11,521 bases of DNA from CAIOZW01 sp049318845 (GTDB lineage: Bacteria; Acidobacteriota; Blastocatellia; RBC074). Below, one piece after another: positions 1 to 6,522 of this stretch; the stretch's first letter is position 1, and every line of letters begins with the position of its first letter. A program made the position numbers and the translations under genes. The notes beneath the pieces are model-generated. The model was not told the origin of the DNA. It worked only from the letters and a program-made list of their open reading frames with translations, and ran no database searches. Location of the stretch: contig JBMOFH010000111.1 in NCBI GenBank assembly GCA_049318845.1, forward strand, positions 1 to 11,521, given 5' to 3'.

Positions 1-45
1 CCCGCCTCGGCCTGGCCCGCTCCGGCCTGGCCCGCTCCGGCCTCG
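1..45. repeat. Three tandem 15-bp units in the oligopeptidase B C-terminus
   Basis: Three copies of a 15-base unit (CCCGCTCCGGCCTGG type, one to three differences between copies) begin at the window edge. Read on the minus strand in frame they encode GEAGA, GQAGA, GQAEA. The unit length is a multiple of three, so copy-number change would keep the frame. The array may extend beyond base 1. Confidence 0.85.
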
Positions 46-2171
46 CCCAGAATGAAGGCGTAATCGAACGCCGTATCACGCAGCCTGTCATACCTTCCGG
101 ACGCCCCACCGTGGCCACCGGGCTCCAGCTTCACCTTGAAGAGCAACGGATTCTGATCCGTCTTCATCGTCCGCAATCGCGCTACATACTTGGCCGGCTC
201 CCAGTACATAACCTGCGAATCGTTGAGCGATGTCCGGATGAGCATTGTCGGATAGCTCTGGCGCCCGATATTCTCATACGGCGAATAGCTTCTCATATAA
301 TCGTAGGCGGGCTTCTCGTTCGGGTCCCCCCATTCGAGATATTCGCCGACGGTCAGCGGAAGGGAAGCGTCGAGCATTGTATTCATGACATCGACAAAGG
401 GGACGTAGCTAACGATCGCCCGGAAGAGGTCGGGTCTCATGTTCGCGACGGCGCCCATCAACAGCCCACCGGCGCTTCCACCTGTAATGACCAGGCGCTC
501 AGCTGTCGTGTCGCCACTGCTGATCAGATATTCGGCGCAGGCAATGAAGTCGGTGAAGGTATTCTTCTTCAACATCATCTTGCCCTGGTCATGCCATTCC
601 TTGCCCAGTTCGCCTCCACCGCGAATGTGCGCGACGGCATAGATCACTCCGCGATCGAGGAGGCTCAGCCGGTTGGAGGAGAAGTCGACATCGTTTGAGA
701 TACCGTAGGAGCCATACGCTTCAAGCAGGAGCGCGCTCGGGCCGTCGGCCCGCGACTCTTTACGGTAGACGATCGAGATCGGAATCCGTCTCCCATCACT
801 CGCCGTCGCGAAGCGTCTCTCTGACTCGTAGGCGGCCGGATCGAAACCACCCAGTACCGGCTGCTGCTTGAGGAGATTTCGCTCCCGGCTTCTGACGTCA
901 TAGTCGAAGACCGTCCGTGGTGTCACCAGTGATTCGTAGCTGAAGCGGTAGGTCGTTGACTCGAACTCCGGGTTCACCTGCGGACTGGCGACATAGACCG
1001 GCTCTGGAAGGTCGATCGAGTGCGAAAACCGCTTCTCATTCTCCACGCCGCTGCTCCCGTCCCCACCATTTTGCCCATTTTCGAGGTCGTGAGGATAGTG
1101 GACGCTCATCCGGCTCAGTCCATCCTTGCGCTCGATCGTCAGAAAGTGGGTTGCGAAGCACTCGACATCCTCGATCATCACCTCCGGTCGGTGTGGGACA
1201 ACCTCTCGCCAGCCCGCTGGTGAGGGATCGGTCACCGGCACTGTTACCAGCCGGAAATTCTTTCCCTGATCATTGGTTCTGATGTAGAAACTCTCTCCGC
1301 GATGATCCAGATAGTATTCGTGATTATCCCGTCGCGGCAGGATCAGCCGTAAATCCCCGTTCGCCCCGACAGTGCTGGTCGCACCTATTTCAAGAACACG
1401 AACCTCGCTCGTCGTGAAACTGGAGGAGGTCAGTACGAGGTAGTGACCACTCCGCGTCCGGTCGACCCCGAGCCGGTACAATTCGTCATTCTCTTCATAA
1501 AGCAGTTCCGGCTCGGCGGGAATCTCCGGTGACTCCACTCCAAAGGCGAGGCGATAGAGCCGGTTCGAACGCTTCGTCACCTCCTCTTCCTGCGTGTAGA
1601 AGATGGTCTGGTTGTCGGCGGCCCACGCCACTCCGGTTACTCGTTCCGCCAGTCGCTCCGTGATCCGACCGGTCTGAAGATCCTTCACGAATAATGTATA
1701 TTGCCGAAATCCGCTCTCGTCCGTCGTAAAGGCCAGCCAGCGACCGTCATCGCTCACCTCGTATGCCCCAATACTGAAATACTCCCGCCCATCGGACATC
1801 AGGTTCAGGTCCAGTGTCACCTCTTCGGGAGCGTCAAGGCTGCCACACTTTCGTGCGTAAATTGGATACTGCCGGCCGGTTTCGGTTCGGGTGTAATAGT
1901 AGTAGCCACCCTTCCGGTAGGGAACATTTTCATCCGTCTCCCTGATTCGGCCGAGCATTTCACGGTAGAGATTCTCCTGGCTGTCCACCGTCGCCCTCAT
2001 CAATCCATCCGCATAATCATTCTCCGCCTTCAGGTAGGCGAGAATATCAGGATCACTCTTCGTCTTGTCGGCCATCCAGCCGTACTCGTCGATCTCCTCA
2101 TAACCGTGGATCACCTTGATTGTCGGAATCCGCTTCGCTACCGGTGGTATCAGCGTCTCTTCTTTCGTCAT
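1..2171 (-). CDS. ptrB: Oligopeptidase B (S9A prolyl oligopeptidase family), C-terminus cut by window edge
   Basis: This serine peptidase should cleave short peptides after Arg or Lys. The translation from ATG 2171 gives 723 residues and is still open at base 1. The N-terminal two thirds form the propeller that filters substrate size. The C-terminal alpha/beta-hydrolase domain shows RGGGELGKEW, the nucleophile in TGGSAGG (Ser566), the acid in LNDSQ (Asp651) and the base in PGGHGG (His687). The triad spacing closely matches E. coli PtrB, and the reading frame already extends about as far past the His as that protein does, so only a short tail is missing. That tail is a GQAGA-type repeat not expected in the family. 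An AGGACGG stretch sits just upstream of ATG 2171. A GTG at 2264 is in frame and would add a hydrophobic leader; I prefer 2171. No signal peptide is present from that start, so it is probably cytoplasmic. Family assignment is secure; OpB rather than another S9A member is inferred from the motifs. Confidence 0.93.
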   Translation of the reverse strand, partial: MTKEETLIPPVAKRIPTIKVIHGYEEIDEYGWMADKTKSDPDILAYLKAENDYADGLMRATVDSQENLYREMLGRIRETDENVPYRKGGYYYYTRTETGRQYPIYARKCGSLDAPEEVTLDLNLMSDGREYFSIGAYEVSDDGRWLAFTTDESGFRQYTLFVKDLQTGRITERLAERVTGVAWAADNQTIFYTQEEEVTKRSNRLYRLAFGVESPEIPAEPELLYEENDELYRLGVDRTRSGHYLVLTSSSFTTSEVRVLEIGATSTVGANGDLRLILPRRDNHEYYLDHRGESFYIRTNDQGKNFRLVTVPVTDPSPAGWREVVPHRPEVMIEDVECFATHFLTIERKDGLSRMSVHYPHDLENGQNGGDGSSGVENEKRFSHSIDLPEPVYVASPQVNPEFESTTYRFSYESLVTPRTVFDYDVRSRERNLLKQQPVLGGFDPAAYESERRFATASDGRRIPISIVYRKESRADGPSALLLEAYGSYGISNDVDFSSNRLSLLDRGVIYAVAHIRGGGELGKEWHDQGKMMLKKNTFTDFIACAEYLISSGDTTAERLVITGGSAGGLLMGAVANMRPDLFRAIVSYVPFVDVMNTMLDASLPLTVGEYLEWGDPNEKPAYDYMRSYSPYENIGRQSYPTMLIRTSLNDSQVMYWEPAKYVARLRTMKTDQNPLLFKVKLEPGGHGGASGRYDRLRDTAFDYAFILGEAGAGQAGAGQAEA

Positions 2172-2324
2172 CGTCCGTCCTGTAACTATTGCTATCAGCA
2201 GTATTGATAATTGAATTGTTAGTAATGGTCGCGCACTGGCCGCATGTGCCACTCTTCGTTTCACCCGATGTTTGCCGCCCCAATGCTGGCACAACACCCA
2301 TTTTCGCCATCCCTGCAGCTTTTT

Positions 2325-2361
2325 GCGCCACTGGTCGCGCCAGAAGTCGCGCCAGTGGGCG
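2325..2361. repeat. Nested direct and inverted repeats in the divergent region
   Basis: GTCGCGCCAG occurs twice with a 12-base period (2334-2343 and 2346-2355). These copies are flanked by the inverted pair CCACTGG (2328-2334) and CCAGTGG (2352-2358). TGGTCGCGC also occurs at 2226-2234 and 2332-2340. The position between divergent genes would suit an operator, but no known regulator motif was recognised. Confidence 0.5.
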
Positions 2362-2415
2362 TGACTGAAATGGAAAGTTATTGTCTCAGATCGGATTCAA
2401 AGATCAAGCGTCCCC

Positions 2416-2472
2416 CTTTCTGTCACCGTCCCTCACGTGATAATATTTGTTGCATTTGTGAAACGGCGTTTC
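2416..2472 (+). promoter_or_regulatory. Candidate umuDC promoter and operator
   Basis: GATAAT at 2439-2444 matches five of six bases of a sigma-70 minus-10. No good minus-35 stands at normal spacing. Starting 15 bases further on is an exact inverted repeat, GAAACG-G-CGTTTC (2460-2472), where a repressor such as LexA could bind. This is not the E. coli SOS box (CTGT-N8-ACAG) nor the Gram-positive GAAC-N4-GTTC type. Treat it as a weak candidate. Confidence 0.25.
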
Positions 2473-2531
2473 GCGTTGCAGACTGCCAGAGATTGTCGGC
2501 GATCATCGGAGATTACTCGATTACGAGAGAG

Positions 2532-2537
2532 AGGAGG
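2532..2537 (+). promoter_or_regulatory. Shine-Dalgarno fixing the umuD start
   Basis: AGGAGG lies nine bases before ATG 2547. It is the best ribosome-binding site in the region and is the reason for choosing this start over the in-frame extension towards 2244. Confidence 0.85.
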
Positions 2538-2546
2538 TCTCGATTT

Positions 2547-2978
2547 ATGACAGTGACAAAAGATCTCGGGGGGGATCTCGGGGGTGATCTGGAGGTTGAT
2601 CCGGAGGTTGAGCAGGAGGAGTGGCGGCAGGCGCTTGGTTTTCCATCGCCGGCGGACAATTATCGGCGCGGACGGCTCGACCTGAATCGTCAGTTGGTTC
2701 CACATCCGGCGGCGACATTCTTTGCACGGATGGCAAGTGGAAGCATGGTTGAAGAGGGGATTGGGGAAGGGGATCTGGTGGTGATCGATCGCGCGGAGAG
2801 GATTGAGCCGAGCCAGCTGGTGGTTGTCCGAGTCGGGGCGGAGATGTTGATTCGGAAGCTGGAGAGGCTTGGCGACGGGCTGGCGTTGACGTGTTGTGAT
2901 GCGGCGCCACTGCTCTTGACGGCGGAGCTCGACTGGGAGTTTTGGGGGCGTGTGATTTATTCAATCAGGAAGCACTAA
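2547..2978 (+). CDS. umuD: UmuD-like S24 peptidase-fold protein, DNA polymerase V subunit, with altered catalytic Lys
   Basis: In known systems UmuD loses its N-terminal arm by RecA-stimulated self-cleavage, and the UmuD' dimer joins UmuC to form the translesion polymerase. This 143-aa protein is close in length to E. coli UmuD (139 aa) and carries GFPSPADNY after an acidic arm, LDLNRQLVPHPAATFF, and SGSM with the presumed nucleophile Ser66. The pair with umuC 84 bases downstream supports the name. Two features are odd. Aligned without gaps to the E. coli EFTVKKL strand, EMLIRKL places Arg103 at the catalytic Lys position, with Lys104 next to it. The processing junction is Leu30-Gly31 rather than Cys-Gly or Ala-Gly. 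The arm contains DLGG-DLGG-DLEV-DPEV repeats. Self-cleavage may therefore be weak or absent, or Lys104 may substitute; this is inference. The family call is firm. Confidence 0.9.
   Translation: MTVTKDLGGDLGGDLEVDPEVEQEEWRQALGFPSPADNYRRGRLDLNRQLVPHPAATFFARMASGSMVEEGIGEGDLVVIDRAERIEPSQLVVVRVGAEMLIRKLERLGDGLALTCCDAAPLLLTAELDWEFWGRVIYSIRKH
2562..2609 (+). repeat. Four 12-bp in-frame units in the UmuD N-terminal arm
   Basis: The 12-base unit GATCTCGGGGGG and three diverged copies encode DLGG, DLGG, DLEV and DPEV. A G7 run lies at 2568-2574. The repeats sit wholly in the arm that would be removed on UmuD processing, so length change there should be well tolerated. Confidence 0.75.
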
Positions 2979-3052
2979 GGGTTCCCGCTGGCCTGTAAAA
3001 TCGCGGATCAATTGCCGGAAATTTATAGGCCCGGCCCGGTGCAGAACAGACT

Positions 3053-3060
3053 GGAGGTGA
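3053..3060 (+). promoter_or_regulatory. Shine-Dalgarno fixing the umuC start
   Basis: GGAGGTGA is an exact eight-base complement to the usual 16S rRNA 3' end and its GGAGG core ends five bases before GTG 3063. It favours that GTG over the TTG at 3012 and the GTG at 3057. Confidence 0.8.
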
Positions 3061-3062
3061 AG

Positions 3063-4364
3063 GTGAGTCGCGTCATTGCGTTGATCGACGCCAACAACTT
3101 TTATGCCTCGTGTGAGCGAGTCTTCGACCCACGGCTGGTTGGGAGGCCGGTGGTCGTCTTATCGAACAATGATGGGTGTGTGATTGCCCGATCGGCGGAG
3201 GCGAAGGAGCTGGGAATTGGGATGGGAGAGCCCTTTTTCAAGGTTCGGGACCTGGTTGAAGAGCAGAATGTGATCGTTCGATCTAGCAATTACGAGTTAT
3301 ACGGCGACATGTCGTCGCGATTGATGGATGTTCTCGAGCAGTTTTCGCCGGATTCCGAGGTCTATTCGATCGACGAGGCCTTTCTCGAGCTTGAAAAGTC
3401 GGCACCGGGGGAGTTGCGGAAGCTGGGAGTGGAGATTCGTGACCGAGTACGGCGGCAGACGGGGTTGCCGGTATCGGTAGGGATTGCCGAGACGAAGACG
3501 CTGGCCAAGGTGGCAAACCATCTCGCGAAGCGTTCACGGCGTGCTGAATCGGTACTGAATCTGGTTGAGTCATCCCATCTCGATCTGGCGCTTGAACGGA
3601 CGCCGATCGAGGAGGTCTGGGGGGTTGGACGCCGCCAGTCTGCGCGGCTCCGTTCATATGGTATTCTGACGGCACTCCAGTTTCGTGCCGCCGATGATGA
3701 CTGGGTGCGGAGGAAGATGACTGTGACCGGACTGCGGACCGTGCATGAGTTGCGCCAGATTCGGTGTCTCGAACTTGGGCAGAGCCATGCACATCAGCAC
3801 AGTATCATTGTTTCACGCTCCTTTGGTGAGGCAGTCTGGTCGATTGAAGAGCTGCGGGCGGCGATCTCCCATTTCACGACCCGGGGGGCCGAGAAGCTGC
3901 GAAAGCGTCGCCTCGCCGCGGCGGCGTTGTCGATTTTTGCGAGGACGGGCCGTTATAAATTTCAGCCGTCAGGCCAGACAGGCCGATCTGGACAGGCGGC
4001 CGAGCCATTTTCAGGATCGGTTACCGTTGACCTCGGGCTGGCGACGGACAGTACTCTCGAACTGATGCAGGCTGCCCAGCAGGCAGTCTCCGCGATCTAT
4101 CAGCCGGGGATTGGCTATCGCAAGGCAGGGATAATACTGACCGGGCTTGCCCCATCCGACAACGCCCCGCTTCGCCTCTGGGATACGGCACGGTACGAGC
4201 ACGAGCGGGAACTGATGTCACGGATCGATACCATCAATGCGCGCCACGGCCAGGATACGGTTCGGTGTGGTATCTTTCAGTCAGAGGGGCGCTGGCTGGC
4301 GCGGCTTGATCAGCGGTCGAACCGTTTTACGACCAGGTGGCCCGAAGTCATGACCATTCGCTGA
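3063..4364 (+). CDS. umuC: UmuC-like Y-family DNA polymerase V catalytic subunit
   Basis: This is the error-prone translesion polymerase that copies past damaged bases. From GTG 3063 it is 433 aa, against 422 for E. coli UmuC. The palm carries IDANNFYASCE with metal ligand Asp9 and likely steric-gate Tyr14, then NNDGCVIARSAEAK, SSNYELYGDMS and YSIDEAF with Asp104-Glu105. GIAETKTLAK and the WGVGRR segment follow, then the little finger with SRSFGE and RGAEKLRKRRL. PLRLW (369-373) stands where E. coli has the beta-clamp motif QLNLF, so clamp binding is probable but through a degenerate motif. The end (RFTTRW) matches the DUF4113 tail of UmuC proteins. A Gly/Gln-rich stretch lies within the little finger. 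It follows umuD by 84 bases and is probably cotranscribed with it. A start at TTG 3012 would add 17 residues not expected in the family. Confidence 0.95.
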   Translation: MSRVIALIDANNFYASCERVFDPRLVGRPVVVLSNNDGCVIARSAEAKELGIGMGEPFFKVRDLVEEQNVIVRSSNYELYGDMSSRLMDVLEQFSPDSEVYSIDEAFLELEKSAPGELRKLGVEIRDRVRRQTGLPVSVGIAETKTLAKVANHLAKRSRRAESVLNLVESSHLDLALERTPIEEVWGVGRRQSARLRSYGILTALQFRAADDDWVRRKMTVTGLRTVHELRQIRCLELGQSHAHQHSIIVSRSFGEAVWSIEELRAAISHFTTRGAEKLRKRRLAAAALSIFARTGRYKFQPSGQTGRSGQAAEPFSGSVTVDLGLATDSTLELMQAAQQAVSAIYQPGIGYRKAGIILTGLAPSDNAPLRLWDTARYEHERELMSRIDTINARHGQDTVRCGIFQSEGRWLARLDQRSNRFTTRWPEVMTIR

Positions 4365-4380
4365 TGGAGCCGAATGGTCA
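4351..4380 (+). terminator. Exact 10-bp hairpin spanning the umuC stop codon
   Basis: TGACCATTCG (4351-4360) and CGAATGGTCA (4371-4380) are perfect reverse complements around a 10-base loop that contains the umuC stop TGA. No T-run follows, so it is not a classic intrinsic terminator. It could slow transcription, protect the 3' end, or be a regulator site. The structure is certain; calling it a terminator is a guess. Confidence 0.45.
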
Positions 4381-4393
4381 GATGCCGACTTTA

Positions 4394-4421
4394 GCCAGTT
4401 TTAACCTGCCAGTTTTAATCT
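4394..4421 (+). repeat. 14-bp tandem duplication in the umuC/propeller gap
   Basis: GCCAGTTTTAACCT and GCCAGTTTTAATCT lie head to tail with one difference. TTTAACC in the first copy is also complementary to GGTTAAA at 4425-4431, so a hairpin can form. It lies in the 181-base gap (4365-4545) before the propeller gene. Confidence 0.6.
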
Positions 4422-4510
4422 GATGGTTAAAGTTGAGCGGGTGAGCGCCGGTAAATCGGGTTGATCTGGACAATCTTCTTGCATTTTGGCAATCCGGAAA
4501 CTACTGTTGC

Positions 4511-4540
4511 GCCTGTTTGGGCCTGTTTGGGGGGGGGGAG
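4511..4540 (+). promoter_or_regulatory. Tandem GCCTGTTTGG and G10 tract forming the propeller gene ribosome-binding site
   Basis: GCCTGTTTGG is repeated twice (4511-4530) and runs into ten consecutive G (4529-4538), followed by AG. GGAG at the end of the tract lies five bases before ATG 4546 and serves as the Shine-Dalgarno. Homopolymers of this length are prone to slippage; shifts would change distances upstream but not the spacing between GGAG and ATG. Confidence 0.6.
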
Positions 4541-4545
4541 AAAGA

Positions 4546-5904
4546 ATGCTGGTGTACGGAAAATCGATTTTGCTGCTATTCATATTTGTCATGCTGGGAG
4601 TGCCGGCGGCGGTCATTGCGACCGATCATTGGCCGCAGTTTCGTGGTCCCGGATCGAGTGGTGTCGTCGAGGATTCCGCGCTTCCGGATACCTGGAGCGC
4701 GACACAGAATGTTGCCTGGAAGACAGCGGTTCCCGGACTTGGCTGGTCATCTCCGATCGTCTGGGGTAACCGGATCTTTCTGACAACGGTAATCAGACAG
4801 GGCGAGACGGAGGCCCCGAAAAAGGGTCTCTATTTCGGCGGCGAGCGTCAGGAGCTTTCGAAGGATGAGCATCGCTGGGTTGTCCGGGCCCTCGATTTCC
4901 GGACGGGACGAGTCGTCTGGGAACGCGATGCCTTCAGGGGGACCGCCAGGTCGACACGCCACCTCAAGAACAGTTACGCCTCGGAGACTCCCGTCACGGA
5001 CGGTCGTCACGTCTACGCACTATTTGGCAATCTCGGCATCTTTTGCTACGACCTGAAGGGCAATCTTGTCTGGAAGAAGGAGTTTGAGCCCCGCAAGACC
5101 CGCTTTGGCTGGGGAACTGGCGCCTCGCCGGTTCTCTATCGTGATCGAATCTACATTCTCAACGACAACGACGAGTCGTCATACCTGCTGGCACTCGACA
5201 AGCTGACCGGACGCCAGATCTGGCAGGTCGAGCGCGAGGTCGGTACCAACTGGGCTACCCCCTACATCTGGGAGAATGGTCAGCGGACTGAGCTGATCGT
5301 CACTGGAACAAAGGCTGTCCGCTCCTATGATCTCGATGGACGTCGACTCTGGGAGCTTCACGGCATGTCCTCGATCGTCATTCCGACGCCATTCTCGAAA
5401 TCCGACCTCCTCTACATCGCCTCTGGTTACGTTGGCGATCAGCATCGTCCAGTCTATGCGATCAAGCCGGGAGCCGATGGCGATATCTCACTCCGCGAAG
5501 GCGAAAGCTCCAATCGATACATTGCCTGGTCGCAGCGGCAGGCTGGCCCCTACAATCCATCTCCAATAGTCTATGGAAATCGCTACTATACCCTGCTTGA
5601 CCGTGGTTTCTTCACGGCGCACGATGCGCTGACCGGTCAGGAGATCTACGGTAAGCAGCGCATCGACGTCGGTGCCGGGGCCTTCACCTCTTCGCCGTGG
5701 GCCTATAATGGCCGCATCTTCTGTCTGAGCGAGGATGGGGACACCTTTGTTCTTCAGGCGGGGGCGGAATACCGGCTGATCGGGAAGAACTCCCTCGGTG
5801 AGATGTGTCTGGCGACACCGGCCATTGCCCGCGGCAGCCTCTTTATCCGCACGGCGGCCAATCTTTATCGCATTACTCGTGATGGTCGGGGGGGACCACG
5901 ATGA
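4546..5904 (+). CDS. Exported PQQ-like beta-propeller repeat protein
   Basis: The 452-aa product starts with a signal peptide (Lys6, hydrophobic core 8-19, likely cut after VIA at 25) followed by DHWPQFRGPGSSGV, a mature N-terminus common in PQQ-like propeller proteins of Planctomycetota and Acidobacteriota. Repeats of the form LDxxTGRxxW recur: LDFRTGRVVWERD, YDLKGNLVWKKEF, LDKLTGRQIWQVE, YDLDGRRLWELHG and HDALTGQEIYGKQ. They indicate a seven- or eight-bladed propeller. No catalytic domain or cytochrome motif is present, so it is probably a binding or scaffold protein resembling BamB rather than a quinoprotein dehydrogenase; PQQ binding cannot be claimed. It should be periplasmic or outer-membrane associated. 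ATG 4546 is chosen because GGAG precedes it and the signal peptide begins there; an in-frame TTG at 4486 would read through the G10 run. It overlaps the next gene by four bases. Confidence 0.88.
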   Translation: MLVYGKSILLLFIFVMLGVPAAVIATDHWPQFRGPGSSGVVEDSALPDTWSATQNVAWKTAVPGLGWSSPIVWGNRIFLTTVIRQGETEAPKKGLYFGGERQELSKDEHRWVVRALDFRTGRVVWERDAFRGTARSTRHLKNSYASETPVTDGRHVYALFGNLGIFCYDLKGNLVWKKEFEPRKTRFGWGTGASPVLYRDRIYILNDNDESSYLLALDKLTGRQIWQVEREVGTNWATPYIWENGQRTELIVTGTKAVRSYDLDGRRLWELHGMSSIVIPTPFSKSDLLYIASGYVGDQHRPVYAIKPGADGDISLREGESSNRYIAWSQRQAGPYNPSPIVYGNRYYTLLDRGFFTAHDALTGQEIYGKQRIDVGAGAFTSSPWAYNGRIFCLSEDGDTFVLQAGAEYRLIGKNSLGEMCLATPAIARGSLFIRTAANLYRITRDGRGGPR

Positions 5905-6515
5905 AGTTCCAGTCCATCAGCCAGATCATCAGGCACTCCATCAAATTGATCAAGACCATTGCGATCGGTGTCGCAAGCCTGGTTCTGCTTCTCCCGGGGC
6001 TCCCGGCTCTGCCGGGCAGCGGCGTCATCGCCGCTCCAGCGGGCCACAAATTTCACGTCAGTGTCAGCCAGGTCGAGTTTGATCGGGCGAAGCAGTCGGC
6101 ACGAATCATGATCCGCGTCTTTGCCGACGATCTTCAGACGGCGGTCTCACAGCACGCCGGGCGTACGCTTCGCATTCAGGGAGCACAGGGGGCGGCTATC
6201 GCCAATGATCGCGAGATGGGGGGGCTGATCCACGCCTATCTCCGTGACCGGCTCGAGCTGCGAACAAAGGATGGCCGGGCGGTCAGTCTGAACTGGGCCG
6301 GCCTCGAGGCACAGTCCGATGTCGTCTGGCTCTATGTCGAGGGGCGGACTCCCGGTGGCCTCGCCGGGACACAGCTTCGCAACCGGCTCTTCTGCGAACT
6401 TTATGAGGATCAGGTCAATATCGTCAATACTCTCCATCAGCAGAAGACGATAGGTGTCATGTTCGAGCCGAAGGACGATTTCAAGTCGATTACCGATCGT
6501 CAGGTTCGTCAATAG
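5901..6515 (+). CDS. Exported DUF6702-like protein of unknown function
   Basis: The 204-aa product has a basic N-terminus, a hydrophobic segment (about residues 20-40) and a probable cut near AAPAG, giving a mature protein that opens HKFHVSVSQVEF. That opening, the following RIMIRVFADDLQTAV and the later LYVEGR segment resemble the DUF6702 family, best known from Bacteroidota and also seen in other phyla; its function is unknown. The remainder is predicted to be beta-rich, with no catalytic motif visible and no further membrane segment. Its ATG overlaps the stop of the propeller gene in ATGA, and a G7 run (5888-5894) inside the propeller's last codons serves as its ribosome-binding site, so translation is very likely coupled. 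The two proteins may work together at the cell envelope, but nothing here shows it. Gene call strong, family call moderate. Confidence 0.82.
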   Translation: MKFQSISQIIRHSIKLIKTIAIGVASLVLLLPGLPALPGSGVIAAPAGHKFHVSVSQVEFDRAKQSARIMIRVFADDLQTAVSQHAGRTLRIQGAQGAAIANDREMGGLIHAYLRDRLELRTKDGRAVSLNWAGLEAQSDVVWLYVEGRTPGGLAGTQLRNRLFCELYEDQVNIVNTLHQQKTIGVMFEPKDDFKSITDRQVRQ

Positions 6516-6522
6516 TCACTCT

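Larger units (their letters stand above)
2172..2546. other. Divergent intergenic region between oligopeptidase B and umuD
   Basis: This 375-base gap separates two genes that point away from each other, so it must hold both promoters. It contains a repeat cluster near 2226-2361, a possible minus-10 at 2439-2444 and a short inverted repeat at 2460-2472. The frame of umuD stays open back to 2244, but the implied peptide looks like non-coding translation and the strong ribosome-binding site lies before 2547. No separate gene or RNA was recognised here. Confidence 0.6.

Noticed and set aside
1..50. CRISPR-like repeats at the left edge
   Set aside because: Units are 15 bases, contiguous without spacers, and in frame within a peptidase gene.
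2244..2546. In-frame N-terminal extension of UmuD
   Set aside because: It would add about 100 residues absent from the family, and AGGAGG stands before ATG 2547. The added sequence looks like translated intergenic DNA.
2172..2546. Canonical LexA box upstream of umuD
   Set aside because: Neither CTGT-N8-ACAG nor GAAC-N4-GTTC was found by eye on either strand; only the weaker candidate palindrome is reported.
3283..3792. 169-aa minus-strand open frame within umuC
   Set aside because: It is antisense to conserved UmuC motifs and low-complexity in Ser, Arg and Pro, as expected of a shadow frame.
4486..4545. TTG start 20 codons upstream for the PQQ-like propeller
   Set aside because: It lacks a ribosome-binding site and would place basic residues and a poly-Gly turn before an otherwise standard signal peptide.
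5887..5904. Programmed frameshift fusing the propeller and DUF6702-like proteins
   Set aside because: The G7 run and frame relation would permit it, but the downstream protein has its own ATG and signal peptide, so simple translational coupling is the better explanation.
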